Virus record (IMG/VR): IMGVR_UViG_3300028008_000005
Location: 50,690-114,689 of that record
Source of the DNA: a virus
Reading direction: 5' to 3' (one strand)
Length of the DNA stretch: 64,000 nucleotides
Below are positions 1 through 7,688 of the stretch, in pieces. The notes under the pieces were generated by a model. It was not told where the DNA came from, made no database searches, and saw nothing but the letters and a program-made list of their open reading frames with translations. The position numbers and the translations under genes are program-made. Numbering within the stretch: position 1 is the first letter of the stretch; each line of letters starts with the position of its first letter.

Positions 1-9
1 TTACTTACA

Positions 10-1287
10 ATGATTACATTTTTTCTTGTTGGCTTTGTTGCTGGCGGAGTTAATGGTCAAACATATACAGAAGAAGTAGCAAGCATTATTAACGAAAACT
101 GCGTGGTCTGTCACAGAGCAGGCGGCATTGGACCTATGAGCTTTGAAACATATGAGCAAGTAAGACCATGGGCACCACTTATCCAAATGAGAGTGGCTAA
201 CCGTGAAATGCCTCCCTATGCATACGATCATGGAATTGGTATTCAAGACTTGCAAGGTGACTGGCGACTATCACAGGATGACATAGACACTGTTGTTGCG
301 TGGGTCAATGAAGGATCTCAATACGGCAATCCAGACACAGTATTACAGTCAGTTGACCTAGGCGATCCAGAAGCATGGAGCTTCGAAGGAGACTTTGGAG
401 TACCAGATGCAATCATACCAAGTGTAGCAATCGATATTCCGGCAAACGGTAACGACCTATGGCATAAGCATTTAGTACCTACAGGCCTTACTGAAGATCG
501 CTGCATTAAAGCAGTACAGGTAAAGCCTCGTGGTGATGCAAAAGCAGTAGTGCATCACGCTAACTCCAATGTTGTTATTGACGGAGGTCGTGAAGGTATG
601 CTCACGGAGTATGCTATGGGAAAGTGGGGAGAGATCGTCCCAGAGGGAGTATGCAGGCTACTTCCAGGAAACGCAGAAATCAGATGGGATATTCACATGT
701 TCCCGGGTGGACTTGGAGCAATGGCACCCGGATCAGTTATCAAAGACAACGTGGTAGAGATTGGTCTTTGGTTATATACCGAAGAGGAAAGCCAAGGATT
801 GAAATACAAACAAGATTTGAGTCTGTATCGCCTAGGCAACCAGGACGATATTACGATACCCCCAAATGGTTACTACATGACTCAAGGTTTACACAGTTTT
901 GATCATCCAGTTAGACTAGATAGTTTTCAACCACATGGACACTTGCGTATGAACGCAGCAAGTTTGGAAATATTCTATCCAGAGACAGGACGCACAGAAC
1001 AGATTAGCCAAGTAAGTAATTGGAGTGCAACATGGCATCACAGTCATTTATATGACCCAGATGTAGCACCACTCTTACCAGCAGGCGCAGTGATTGTTCT
1101 GAAGCAATGGTACGATAACACATCAGACAATCCAAATAACCCAGATCCAGATATGTGGGTAATGGGTGGCTCAAGAACAGGCGATGAGATGACGCACGCG
1201 TGGCTTGCTATTACGCATCTAGATGACGAAGGATATAATAGGCTAAAAGATGAAAGAAATGAAAGAGTTGAGCTTGCTAATAGATAA
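10..1287 (+). CDS. Secreted cytochrome c / copper type II monooxygenase-like protein (first copy)
   Basis: Predicted periplasmic redox protein. A short hydrophobic signal peptide (residues 1-16) precedes a heme-binding CVVCH motif (C31, C34, H35). The C-terminal two thirds carry the ligand pattern of peptidylglycine/dopamine monooxygenases (PHM/DBH): a His-His pair (H182-H183), a His in IHMF (H229), an HxH (H309, H311) and a late Met (M394). In that family the first set binds CuH and the HxH plus Met bind CuM. The substrate cannot be read from sequence. A second, divergent copy follows at 1401-2645, with a small ORF between. The frame is open to the window edge upstream of the ATG, so the start could lie further left, but this ATG gives a credible signal peptide. 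Such a gene is unexpected in a phage; it could be host-derived auxiliary metabolism. Confidence 0.7.
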   Translation: MITFFLVGFVAGGVNGQTYTEEVASIINENCVVCHRAGGIGPMSFETYEQVRPWAPLIQMRVANREMPPYAYDHGIGIQDLQGDWRLSQDDIDTVVAWVNEGSQYGNPDTVLQSVDLGDPEAWSFEGDFGVPDAIIPSVAIDIPANGNDLWHKHLVPTGLTEDRCIKAVQVKPRGDAKAVVHHANSNVVIDGGREGMLTEYAMGKWGEIVPEGVCRLLPGNAEIRWDIHMFPGGLGAMAPGSVIKDNVVEIGLWLYTEEESQGLKYKQDLSLYRLGNQDDITIPPNGYYMTQGLHSFDHPVRLDSFQPHGHLRMNAASLEIFYPETGRTEQISQVSNWSATWHHSHLYDPDVAPLLPAGAVIVLKQWYDNTSDNPNNPDPDMWVMGGSRTGDEMTHAWLAITHLDDEGYNRLKDERNERVELANR

Positions 1288-1408
1288 TCGCAATAGGTTA
1301 GATATAGATAGGGATTGGGAAGAATACCAAGAACTAACTGAAGAGATCCAACTTTTACAAAATGATTTAGTAACACTATCAATTATGGGAGAAGATTTAA
1401 ATGAATAA
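1250..1408 (+). CDS. Small acidic ORF bridging the two redox genes
   Basis: A 52-residue ORF that overlaps the end of the upstream redox gene by 38 bases and the start of the downstream one by 8. It fills the only gap between them. The product is acidic, Leu/Glu-rich and probably helical or coiled coil, with a WEEYQELTEEIQLLQ segment. A second in-frame ATG lies at 1259. I recognise no family. It could be a coupling ORF that carries ribosomes to the ATG at 1401, or chance; the long unbroken frame across the gap favours a real gene. Confidence 0.4.
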   Translation: MKEMKELSLLIDNRNRLDIDRDWEEYQELTEEIQLLQNDLVTLSIMGEDLNE

Positions 1409-2645
1409 AATAAACGCTGCGGCAGGAACATTAGGTGTTCTATTGCTAATGCTTGGACTTAGAGCAGAAGCGCATGACGATGTAAAGATCGACTACGCAG
1501 AGAACGTAGCCCCTATCTTTGTAGAACAATGTCAAAGCTGCCACCGTGAAGGTGGTATTGCACCGTGGGCAATGAGTGACTTTAGAATGTTGCAAGCATT
1601 CGCCCCTGCAATCCGTGAAGCAGTTACAACATTAGAAATGCCACCCGGGCAGATTGATCGCAAATATGCAAAGGATATTATCAATCATCGCACACTCAGT
1701 CATACAGAAATGGAGACTATTGTACAGTGGATTGATGCAGGCGCTCCTGTCGAAGGTGACAGAGATCCGCTAACAGAAACTGTATACTCAACATCAGAGT
1801 GGGTACACGGTGAGCCTGATATGATTGTCTATGTACCAGCACAAGAAATTCCTGCTGGTCCTTCTGCGATTCCATATCGTTATGTTGGTGTAGACTTAGG
1901 ACTAACTGAAGACAAATGGCTTCGTGGTTCAGAGTTTTTGCCTTCAGAGCCTACAGTAATGCATCACATGCTAAACTCAGTAAGTGTACCGGGAGAGCGT
2001 AATGGCAACATCTTAGGCACACAAGGTGGCGGACAAGAAGAAATGAACTACGCTAGTGTGAGTGCATATGTACCAGGAGGCGATCCAGAATTTTATGACG
2101 AGAACACTGGTGGTTTGTTAAGAGCAGGTTCAACAGTAAACTTACAGTTACACTACACACCAGACGGCAGAGCAAGAACTGACGAAGCAAGAATTGGTTT
2201 GTACTTTCACGATGAAGGTGTAGTACCAGAAGAGAGAATGGCAGGCGACTGTGCTTGTATCTTCCCTAACAACTGGACAACTATCCCTGCATTTGATCCT
2301 AACTTTGTACAAACAGCAGAAGTAGTTCTAAAGCAAGATGTAATGCTGCACACATTCTTACCACACATGCACTTCCGTGGCAAGAGTATGAAAGCAACTG
2401 CATTCTATCCAGACGGCACTGTAGAAGAACTAATTGATGTACCAAGATATGAATATGCTTGGCAACTATCATACACGTGGAGAGAGCCTAAGTTCTTACC
2501 TGTAGGTACAAGACTGTTTGTAGAGGGAGCATTTGACAACTCAGCAGAGAATAAAATGAATCCCGATCCTAGCAGAGACGTACCGTGGGGTCAGATGAGC
2601 GAAGATGAAATGTTCTTTGGAGCATTTACTTGGAAAAACCTATAA
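1401..2645 (+). CDS. Secreted cytochrome c / copper type II monooxygenase-like protein (second copy)
   Basis: Same architecture as the product of 10-1287 but clearly diverged: a signal peptide (residues 1-24, ending in a RAEA-type cleavage region), a CQSCH heme site (C44, C47, H48), then PHM-like copper ligands HHM (188-190), H251, HMH (322-324) and M404. All six predicted copper ligands are present, so the enzyme core looks intact. Exported to the periplasm; the N-terminal heme domain probably feeds electrons to the copper centres (inference). The two copies may form a heteromer or act on different substrates. The gene ends in TAA just before a strong Shine-Dalgarno (AAGGGGA) that serves the pqqA-like gene at 2656, so the two are probably on one transcript. 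Confidence 0.7.
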   Translation: MNKINAAAGTLGVLLLMLGLRAEAHDDVKIDYAENVAPIFVEQCQSCHREGGIAPWAMSDFRMLQAFAPAIREAVTTLEMPPGQIDRKYAKDIINHRTLSHTEMETIVQWIDAGAPVEGDRDPLTETVYSTSEWVHGEPDMIVYVPAQEIPAGPSAIPYRYVGVDLGLTEDKWLRGSEFLPSEPTVMHHMLNSVSVPGERNGNILGTQGGGQEEMNYASVSAYVPGGDPEFYDENTGGLLRAGSTVNLQLHYTPDGRARTDEARIGLYFHDEGVVPEERMAGDCACIFPNNWTTIPAFDPNFVQTAEVVLKQDVMLHTFLPHMHFRGKSMKATAFYPDGTVEELIDVPRYEYAWQLSYTWREPKFLPVGTRLFVEGAFDNSAENKMNPDPSRDVPWGQMSEDEMFFGAFTWKNL

Positions 2646-2655
2646 GGGGACTAAT

Positions 2656-2727
2656 ATGTGGACTAAACCAGCTTATGAAAATATAAGACTTGGATTTGAA
2701 ATCACTATGTATTTTAGTGTTAGATAA
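2656..2727 (+). CDS. pqqA: PqqA-like pyrroloquinoline quinone precursor peptide
   Basis: A 23-codon ORF whose product begins [15 protein letters not shown] and continues ITMYFSVR. This matches the short PqqA peptide family (typically 22-24 residues: W near the N-terminus, an aromatic, then GFEVTMY). The Glu and Tyr that PqqE crosslinks to make PQQ are present with the obligatory three-residue spacing (E15, Y19). A good Shine-Dalgarno (AAGGGGA, 2644-2650) lies 5 bases upstream. No PqqB-E genes are visible here, so the peptide would have to be processed by host PQQ enzymes. It sits 10 bases after the second redox gene and 29 before the EF-hand protein. The motif match is strong for so short a gene. 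Confidence 0.8.
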   Translation: MWTKPAYENIRLGFEITMYFSVR

Positions 2728-2756
2728 TCTATAACTTGTCAAACTAGGAAAAATAA

Positions 2757-3086
2757 ATGTCAGAAGCAGAAATAAAAAAATCTGGTCATCATCCTGCCGA
2801 TACAAATGGTGATGGTAAAGTAAGCCCTAAAGAACAAGATATGTACATGGAATTTAGGCGTAAAGAGCTTGAAGACCAAGATGCAATGCGGGATGCACAA
2901 AGGAAGATGGCATGGTTTGCTTTAGGTGGTATGCTTCTTTATCCTTTTGCAGTTGTAGTCGCATCCATTGCAGGATTAGACCAAGCTCAGGCAACTCTCG
3001 GTGATATGGCACCTACATATTTTGTTGCTGTTGCTGGTATTGTTGCTGCCTTTTTTGGGGCTCAGGCATTTGCTAAGAAACCATAA
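2757..3086 (+). CDS. Small EF-hand membrane protein
   Basis: 109 residues. Near the N-terminus is a canonical EF-hand calcium loop (D15, N17, D19, K21, S23, E26 at loop positions 1, 3, 5, 7, 9, 12) within HHPADTNGDGKVSPKE. Two hydrophobic helices follow (about 51-74 and 88-105), so the loop is on one side of a membrane hairpin. Likely inner membrane. Function unknown; a calcium-sensing or Ca-dependent virion/lysis role is possible. It is the last gene of the plus-strand group, ending just before a perfect hairpin. The RBS is AGGAAAA ahead of the ATG. Confidence 0.75.
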   Translation: MSEAEIKKSGHHPADTNGDGKVSPKEQDMYMEFRRKELEDQDAMRDAQRKMAWFALGGMLLYPFAVVVASIAGLDQAQATLGDMAPTYFVAVAGIVAAFFGAQAFAKKP

Positions 3087-3090
3087 TAAG

Positions 3091-3131
3091 ATTAATACGG
3101 GTAGATTTGCCTTGAATCTACCCGTATTAAT
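3091..3131. terminator. Perfect 17-bp stem, 7-nt loop hairpin between convergent genes
   Basis: ATTAATACGGGTAGATT (3091-3107) and its exact reverse complement (3115-3131) flank the loop TGCCTTG. It lies between the ends of a plus-strand gene (3086) and a minus-strand gene (3162). The symmetric A/T-rich stem base suits a bidirectional terminator, though a classic long U-tract is missing. Confidence 0.75.
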
Positions 3132-3161
3132 AATTAACGGGTGATTTTCTTATGTTTTTCC

Positions 3162-3638
3162 CTAAGGGGTGTTAGACACTAGTAAGCCAATCATAACCGC
3201 GATTATCATAGTTCCTATTATACAAACTGCCCCTATAGTAATTACATCGGACCAGAACTTTTTATTTTCTGCTTCCGCCTTTGCTTTCGCTGCTCGTGCA
3301 TTCATAATTCTTCTACGCTCCGCCATCATATCTTCATAAAATGCACCCTGTCCTGACCATATCAAATATTCTCGCAATTCTTTTTCAAGTTGCATGATTT
3401 TATGTTTTGCGGCTGTTGCTTCAAGTGCTTGTGCTTCGACACTAGTACCAGAAAGAAGTTTAGATGCAATTGGCGCATTTTGACTCAGATGGTTGGCTTT
3501 AATAATATTATCTTTGGCATCAAAAAACTTGCCAAACATCTGCGCCATGTCTTGCGCTTCTTTTCCGGCATCCATTGCCTTTCTAATGGTTTTATAGGCA
3601 CCGTTTGCTATAGAGACTGCTGCTGCGATTTCTATCAT
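3162..3638 (-). CDS. Small membrane-anchored protein with helical region, unknown function
   Basis: 158 residues. The N-terminal part is Ala/Lys-rich and helical; a charged coiled-coil-like segment around 80-125 (MAERRRIMNARAAKAKAEAENK) leads to a C-terminal membrane helix (about 132-153), giving a tail-anchored topology. No family recognised. It is translated immediately after a tiny ORF (3688-3635) whose TGA overlaps its ATG, and a late-type box lies upstream at 3723-3730, so it is probably expressed late. A holin or virion-associated role is possible but nothing in sequence decides it. Confidence 0.6.
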   Translation of the reverse strand: MIEIAAAVSIANGAYKTIRKAMDAGKEAQDMAQMFGKFFDAKDNIIKANHLSQNAPIASKLLSGTSVEAQALEATAAKHKIMQLEKELREYLIWSGQGAFYEDMMAERRRIMNARAAKAKAEAENKKFWSDVITIGAVCIIGTMIIAVMIGLLVSNTP

Positions 3639-3688
3639 AAACGATCCATTTGAACTGATAGCATAACAAAGAGATATAGGCGTTTCAT
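3635..3688 (-). other. 17-codon ORF copying the start of the 7635 gene; leader peptide or remnant
   Basis: On the minus strand an ATG at 3688 encodes MKRLYLFVMLSVQMDRL and stops at a TGA overlapping the start of the next gene (ATGA). Its first residues and bases match the signal-peptide start of the gene at 7635 (MKRLYLFAML): 26 of the first 30 bases agree. A GGGAG Shine-Dalgarno and a TATAAATA box at similar spacing precede both. It looks like a duplicated promoter-plus-start module left in front of a different gene. Confidence 0.55.
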
Positions 3689-3722
3689 TTGCTACTCCCT
3701 TATAAGGTAAGAACTATATCTT

Positions 3723-3730
3723 TATTTATA
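3723..3730 (-). promoter_or_regulatory. Late-type promoter box TATAAATA
   Basis: Minus-strand TATAAATA. By the T4 late rule (box at -13 to -6) transcription would start near 3717, 29 bases before the small ORF at 3688. It serves the gene at 3638. Confidence 0.6.
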
Positions 3731-3733
3731 TAA

Positions 3734-4237
3734 TTACTCTGAGTCGTTCAGGGGGTTATCGAGTATACGCTCGATTTTATCTTCTAGTTCATCACGCATT
3801 TCTCGCAACTCTTCATCTAGATCTCTCAGACGATCATTTAACTCTGTCTCCATACCATAAACATCGTTGCGTAAGTCTCTTTGTGTCTCATTTGTAGACT
3901 CGTCAATTGTTCTTACGAATGTATCCATCTCGTCTACGTCTTCACGAACACGGTCTATGTCTTCTGCTATACTTTCAAATAAGGTTGTTACAGTATTAAA
4001 CTGCTGAGATATATCTTCTTGCAGCGAACCGACTGTCTCTGCCTGTACTGCTAACTGCTGATTAATACCAGACATATCAGGAGCAACATATTCTGTTACC
4101 GCTTGTTCTGCATCGAGCAATCTCTGATACAGTTCAAAGCCTCCCCACATGCCACCAAGTATAGTGCCTAGTAATGGGATAAGAATTAGTGCCTTTCCGC
4201 CTGATACTTTCATTTGTCCTATTTCTACTTCAGCCAT
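3734..4237 (-). CDS. Membrane-anchored coiled-coil protein
   Basis: 167 residues. One membrane helix near the N-terminus (about 14-36, LILIPLLGTILGGMWGGF) is followed by a long acidic coiled coil to the end (DDIDRVREDVDEMD, RDLDEELREMRDELEDKIERI). Topology suggests an N-in inner-membrane anchor with a periplasmic coiled coil of the spanin or fibre-stalk type (inference; no Rz-like lipoprotein partner seen). The start overlaps the end of the upstream gene by 8 bases. Function unknown. Confidence 0.6.
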   Translation of the reverse strand: MAEVEIGQMKVSGGKALILIPLLGTILGGMWGGFELYQRLLDAEQAVTEYVAPDMSGINQQLAVQAETVGSLQEDISQQFNTVTTLFESIAEDIDRVREDVDEMDTFVRTIDESTNETQRDLRNDVYGMETELNDRLRDLDEELREMRDELEDKIERILDNPLNDSE

Positions 4238-4502
4238 TTGAAAATTTCCTTTGAATCCATTTAAATGTGTAGTAAATTGTAAGACCGTAACAAGCCAATA
4301 CGCTCATAGGCATCGCTATGTATATTAGCTCCCACGGGGATAAGAATAATATTTCCCATGTAAAGTTTGCTACTGCTTCAGCATCGCCTATAGGATGTTT
4401 AGGTATAAAGGCTTCTGCATCGTCAAATTCAACGTAGTTATGGAACTCTATCCATTCGTTATTTGTAAAACATATTTCAAATTCTTCTGGACACTCTGTC
4501 AT
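4230..4502 (-). CDS. Small acidic membrane protein
   Basis: 90 residues: an acidic N-terminal half (MTECPEEFEICF and an EFDDAEAF segment) and one strong membrane helix near 56-80 (LIYIAMPMSVLACYGLTIYY), then a short basic tail. N-out/C-in orientation is likely by the positive-inside rule. It lies between the secreted 698-residue protein upstream and the coiled-coil protein downstream with almost no spacing, so all belong to one minus-strand operon. No family recognised; holin or spanin-like roles are possible from size and position only. Confidence 0.55.
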   Translation of the reverse strand: MTECPEEFEICFTNNEWIEFHNYVEFDDAEAFIPKHPIGDAEAVANFTWEILFLSPWELIYIAMPMSVLACYGLTIYYTFKWIQRKFSNG

Positions 4503-4504
4503 AA

Positions 4505-6601
4505 TTATCTCCCGTATTGTAAGGATATTAATTCTTTGTATTTCTTATCTGTGCCAATCATTCGCAGCATAGAGTTTCTATCATTCTGTACACTGCTCGT
4601 CGGCATACCTCTGTCAGTGTAAAAGCTAACATCTTGTAGTTGTCCGCTGTATTGTGAAAACGCACTGTTACGACCCATTAAGAATACAGTCAAGCTTTGA
4701 TCTGTGAATCCGCCAGAGTCTTGCATGTTACTAGCAAACTCGTCCAAGTTTTGTTCTAGTTGTTCGTCAGACATATTTTCAGCTTGTGCGTTTGCTTTGT
4801 CTGTAGTCTCCTGTTCTTCTTGACTTGGTGGCGCAACATTAAAACGTGAGAAATCAGGTGGTGCTGTTGAAGTTAGAGCATCGCTTATCGATCCACCACT
4901 AGAGAAGGCTTGATTAGTTTGACTACCAAAGTTCTGGTCTGAAGTTGTTACACCAGATGACGATAAAGTGTCTGTGAAATCTTGGGTATCAGACTGTTGA
5001 TTAGTTGCCTCAATTGATAGTGCTGAAAATATTATAGAAGGCCCTCCAAAGCTAAAATCAAGGTTAGTCTCTTCGCCGAAAGATTGTTTCCCGCCGTTAA
5101 AAGTTTGACCGCTATCTCCCATGCCCATACTACCTGAGTTTTGTTCTATTAAGTCTTCAACAATGCTTTCTTCGGTTATTTCACTAAAGCTTTGAATTTG
5201 GGATTGTTGCTGTGCCTGTGTTATGCTGTTTAAAGCGAACTTGTTGCTTGATGTTATCGATGACTGAACTAAGTTTGCACTAGATTGTATCTGGTTCATA
5301 GCAATGGCCACAGCGTCTACTCTTCTAGCTGCGTTTTGCCTTGTTGCTACTGGACCAGATCGACTATTAACAGGTGCTGCTTTGACTACAGCGACTTCAA
5401 TCATGTCTTCTCTTATGAGTAAATTGTCATCAGAATTACTCATAACTTCGGGTTGCGTGTAATTTTCTTCTTTTTTTACATCTACAATTTGCTTTTCTAT
5501 TTCAGGTGTAAATTCTTCATATGTTTCCTCTATCTCTGGTACAACTACCTCATCGAACTCTTGCTCCATCATGTCTAGTTCTGGTCCACCACCAAAGTCA
5601 TCCAGAGAAGAACCACCATTAAAAAGATCAGGTGTTGATCCATCAAATGTATCAGCTACCATTCCGTTAAAGTCATCCAGAGAAGAACCACCAAAAAACT
5701 CCTCTTGAGTTTGACCAGCTGTCAATGTATCTTGATATGTATCAAAAGGATCCGGGCCGAAATTAAGTGAAGGATCATCAACAAAATCAAATACATTATC
5801 ACCAAAGACTTCAGTACCATCAAAGGATCCTACAGGATCAAAAATGCCACACGACTGTGGATTGTCGTCACATTCATCTACAGCTACGTAATTAGATAGA
5901 GTGGAGTTTACAGTATCTAATACTGAATCAACACCGCTCGCATTCTCATACGCACCTGTTACTGTATTAAACTGCATTGTAAATGGAATATTAGAAACCC
6001 ATTTATTCTTTTTATATTCAAGAACATTATATTGACCAATACTCAAATCACCTGCTGTACCTACCGTAGTGTTGTGCGACTTTATCTTTATTTTATCGTA
6101 TCTAAATTTAATATCACCTGTGTCAAAAATCTTTACTTCAAAGCTATTTAATCTATTAACATTATAATATTCTGGTATATCGTACCAGCCAAACGTGGCA
6201 GTATTGCTTGTTGTTTTATACCAAGGGTTAGGATTATATTCTACTGCTAAGTCTGTCCAAAGACCGAAAATAGAATAACTCAATGCATCCGCTTTGCTAC
6301 CGTTTCTCCATTGCTCGGTATTGTACATTTCAGCTTCTAAGTCGTATCCACTACAACAAAAAGTATGTCCCTTAACACCATTATCTTGGAAGTTCACTAC
6401 ACCGTTGTAAGTGACCCATGCTTTGTCGTATGTGTTATCATAGAAAGGAAAGTCAAACCCTAGATCAACTTGAGCTTGTTGGAGGTCATCGATATCAAGC
6501 TTTACTGCTGAGTTATCATTTCTTAAGTCTACAAGCACAGACGGATATTGCCCATAAGCAATTCCGCTCAATAGCATTAAGGCTATAAATAACTTTTTCA
6601 T
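4505..6601 (-). CDS. Secreted 698-residue protein with NIDO-like N-terminal region
   Basis: A clean signal peptide (MKKLFIALMLLSGIAYG) is followed by a beta-rich region (about 25-215) resembling nidogen-type NIDO domains: DLGFDFPFYDNTYDKAWVTY, a W-T-D-L segment, then FEVKIFDTGDIKFRYDKI. The middle (about 230-390) is acidic with Asp/Gly/Phe repeats such as GGSSLDDF; the rest is Gln/Ser/Asn-rich. The ATG shares one base with the upstream stop (TAATG), so it is translationally coupled to the Asn/Thr-rich protein. Extracellular or virion-surface role likely; function unknown. It could bind host glycans or matrix, but no catalytic motif is visible. Confidence 0.6.
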   Translation of the reverse strand: MKKLFIALMLLSGIAYGQYPSVLVDLRNDNSAVKLDIDDLQQAQVDLGFDFPFYDNTYDKAWVTYNGVVNFQDNGVKGHTFCCSGYDLEAEMYNTEQWRNGSKADALSYSIFGLWTDLAVEYNPNPWYKTTSNTATFGWYDIPEYYNVNRLNSFEVKIFDTGDIKFRYDKIKIKSHNTTVGTAGDLSIGQYNVLEYKKNKWVSNIPFTMQFNTVTGAYENASGVDSVLDTVNSTLSNYVAVDECDDNPQSCGIFDPVGSFDGTEVFGDNVFDFVDDPSLNFGPDPFDTYQDTLTAGQTQEEFFGGSSLDDFNGMVADTFDGSTPDLFNGGSSLDDFGGGPELDMMEQEFDEVVVPEIEETYEEFTPEIEKQIVDVKKEENYTQPEVMSNSDDNLLIREDMIEVAVVKAAPVNSRSGPVATRQNAARRVDAVAIAMNQIQSSANLVQSSITSSNKFALNSITQAQQQSQIQSFSEITEESIVEDLIEQNSGSMGMGDSGQTFNGGKQSFGEETNLDFSFGGPSIIFSALSIEATNQQSDTQDFTDTLSSSGVTTSDQNFGSQTNQAFSSGGSISDALTSTAPPDFSRFNVAPPSQEEQETTDKANAQAENMSDEQLEQNLDEFASNMQDSGGFTDQSLTVFLMGRNSAFSQYSGQLQDVSFYTDRGMPTSSVQNDRNSMLRMIGTDKKYKELISLQYGR

Positions 6602-7635
6602 TAATTAGGCATGTTAGGTGAGGAGGTCATTTTCCTAACACTGCGTTTGGTTACACCAGGCACATCTATAAGATTCTCTTCCCATGCAACGCCCGCCTCT
6701 TCGCCAATCAAACCTTGGTAAGGGCATGGAGTTCCTGCCATCTTCATAGCAGTCCATACACGCTCATCTTGACACATTAAAGATACAGCAGCAACTCTCA
6801 TACCCATATCGTATATTGTCTTAGCAAGTTTAATTCGTTCACAGTTTGTATCTGTAACCGACTTGCCTGCCGACAAACCAAATATTTGAGTTTGAACAGC
6901 ACCTGCTACACCTGTAGTACACAAGTCTTGTGAGAATGAAGCACCTATAGAAGGAGCAATAGCAGATGGCGGAGGTGACTCTATTTTCTGAGTCACGGTT
7001 TGAGTTGATTGTGATTGATTAATGTTCTGGTTTACATTATTGTTTGTGTTATCAGTTGTTACCTCACTAACGCTGTTGTTATTATTAGATGACGAAGATG
7101 TAGAAACGTTGACGTTTGTATTGTCACTAGTTGATGATGACACATTGGTGTTATTACTAGTACTAGAATTGTTACTGGTAGAAGTATTAACATTGGTGTT
7201 GCTATTTGTATTGGTGTTTGTGTTGGTATTCACATTGGTATTACTGTTTGTATTGTTACTTGTATTGTTGCTTGTATTATTTGAGGTATTGATATTAGTA
7301 TTCACATTAGTATTACTAGTGCCACCACTCATCACGTTATTGTTAGTATTAACATTAGTGTTGCTACTTGTGCTAGTACTGGTATTTGTATTGTTGTTAG
7401 TATTTGTGTTTGTATTATTATTGGTAGCAGTACTAGTGTTGGTATTTGTATTGTTGTTAGTATTTGTGGTAGTTGCAGTCGAGGTCGATGTTGAAGTCGA
7501 CGTGATATCAGTTTCCGCAGTGGATCCTTCGCAGTATTGGGTTCCAGCAGTACAAGTGCCAGTTGCTTGTGCCAATACAGGGTTAGACAATATAGGAGTC
7601 ATCAAAAGCATAGCAAAGAGATATAAACGTTTCAT
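6601..7635 (-). CDS. Secreted Asn/Thr low-complexity protein
   Basis: 344 residues. A signal peptide (MKRLYLFAMLLMTPILSNPVLAQ) is followed by a short Cys segment (CTAGTQYC) and then a tract of about 170 residues built almost only from N, T, S and V (TNTNNNTNTNTSTATNNN style). The C-terminal 110 residues form a compact, Cys-containing domain (VQTQIFGLSAG, DTNCERIKLAKTIYDMGMRV, CQDERVWTAMKMAGTPCP). The first gene of a minus-strand operon with a late box 37 bases upstream, coupled to the next gene by TAATG. The repeat tract could be a flexible or amyloid-prone spacer, perhaps length-variable by slippage. Function unknown. Confidence 0.65.
   Translation of the reverse strand: MKRLYLFAMLLMTPILSNPVLAQATGTCTAGTQYCEGSTAETDITSTSTSTSTATTTNTNNNTNTNTSTATNNNTNTNTNNNTNTSTSTSSNTNVNTNNNVMSGGTSNTNVNTNINTSNNTSNNTSNNTNSNTNVNTNTNTNTNSNTNVNTSTSNNSSTSNNTNVSSSTSDNTNVNVSTSSSSNNNNSVSEVTTDNTNNNVNQNINQSQSTQTVTQKIESPPPSAIAPSIGASFSQDLCTTGVAGAVQTQIFGLSAGKSVTDTNCERIKLAKTIYDMGMRVAAVSLMCQDERVWTAMKMAGTPCPYQGLIGEEAGVAWEENLIDVPGVTKRSVRKMTSSPNMPN
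6990..7512 (-). repeat. Asn/Thr/Ser-coding low-complexity tract
   Basis: Degenerate trinucleotide repeats (AAT/AAC, ACT/ACA, AGT on the coding strand) across most of the secreted protein. Repeats are imperfect at DNA level (mixed synonymous codons), which suggests selection for amino-acid composition rather than simple slippage. Confidence 0.75.
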
Positions 7636-7671
7636 AGTTAATTCTCTTTAGGGGGATAGTTATTGCCTATC

Positions 7672-7679
7672 TATTTATA
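7672..7679 (-). promoter_or_regulatory. Late-type promoter box TATAAATA
   Basis: Minus-strand TATAAATA with a predicted start near 7666, giving a 31-base leader to the ATG at 7635. It is the main promoter candidate for the 7.6-3.7 kb minus-strand operon and is divergent from the early promoter at 7714. Confidence 0.7.
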
Positions 7680-7688
7680 ATAATTTAC

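Noticed and set aside
1-3131. Left end as host DNA joined to phage by misassembly
   Set aside because: Gene packing, coupled starts, base composition and the EF-hand/hairpin end look like the rest of the phage; but phage hallmark genes begin only further right, so read mapping over 2.6-8 kb would be the test.
7022-7651. Plus-strand 209-codon Leu/Val-rich ORF
   Set aside because: It is the complement of the Asn/Thr-rich tract; Asn/Thr codons read backwards give Leu/Val codons. No Shine-Dalgarno and no protein-like domain.
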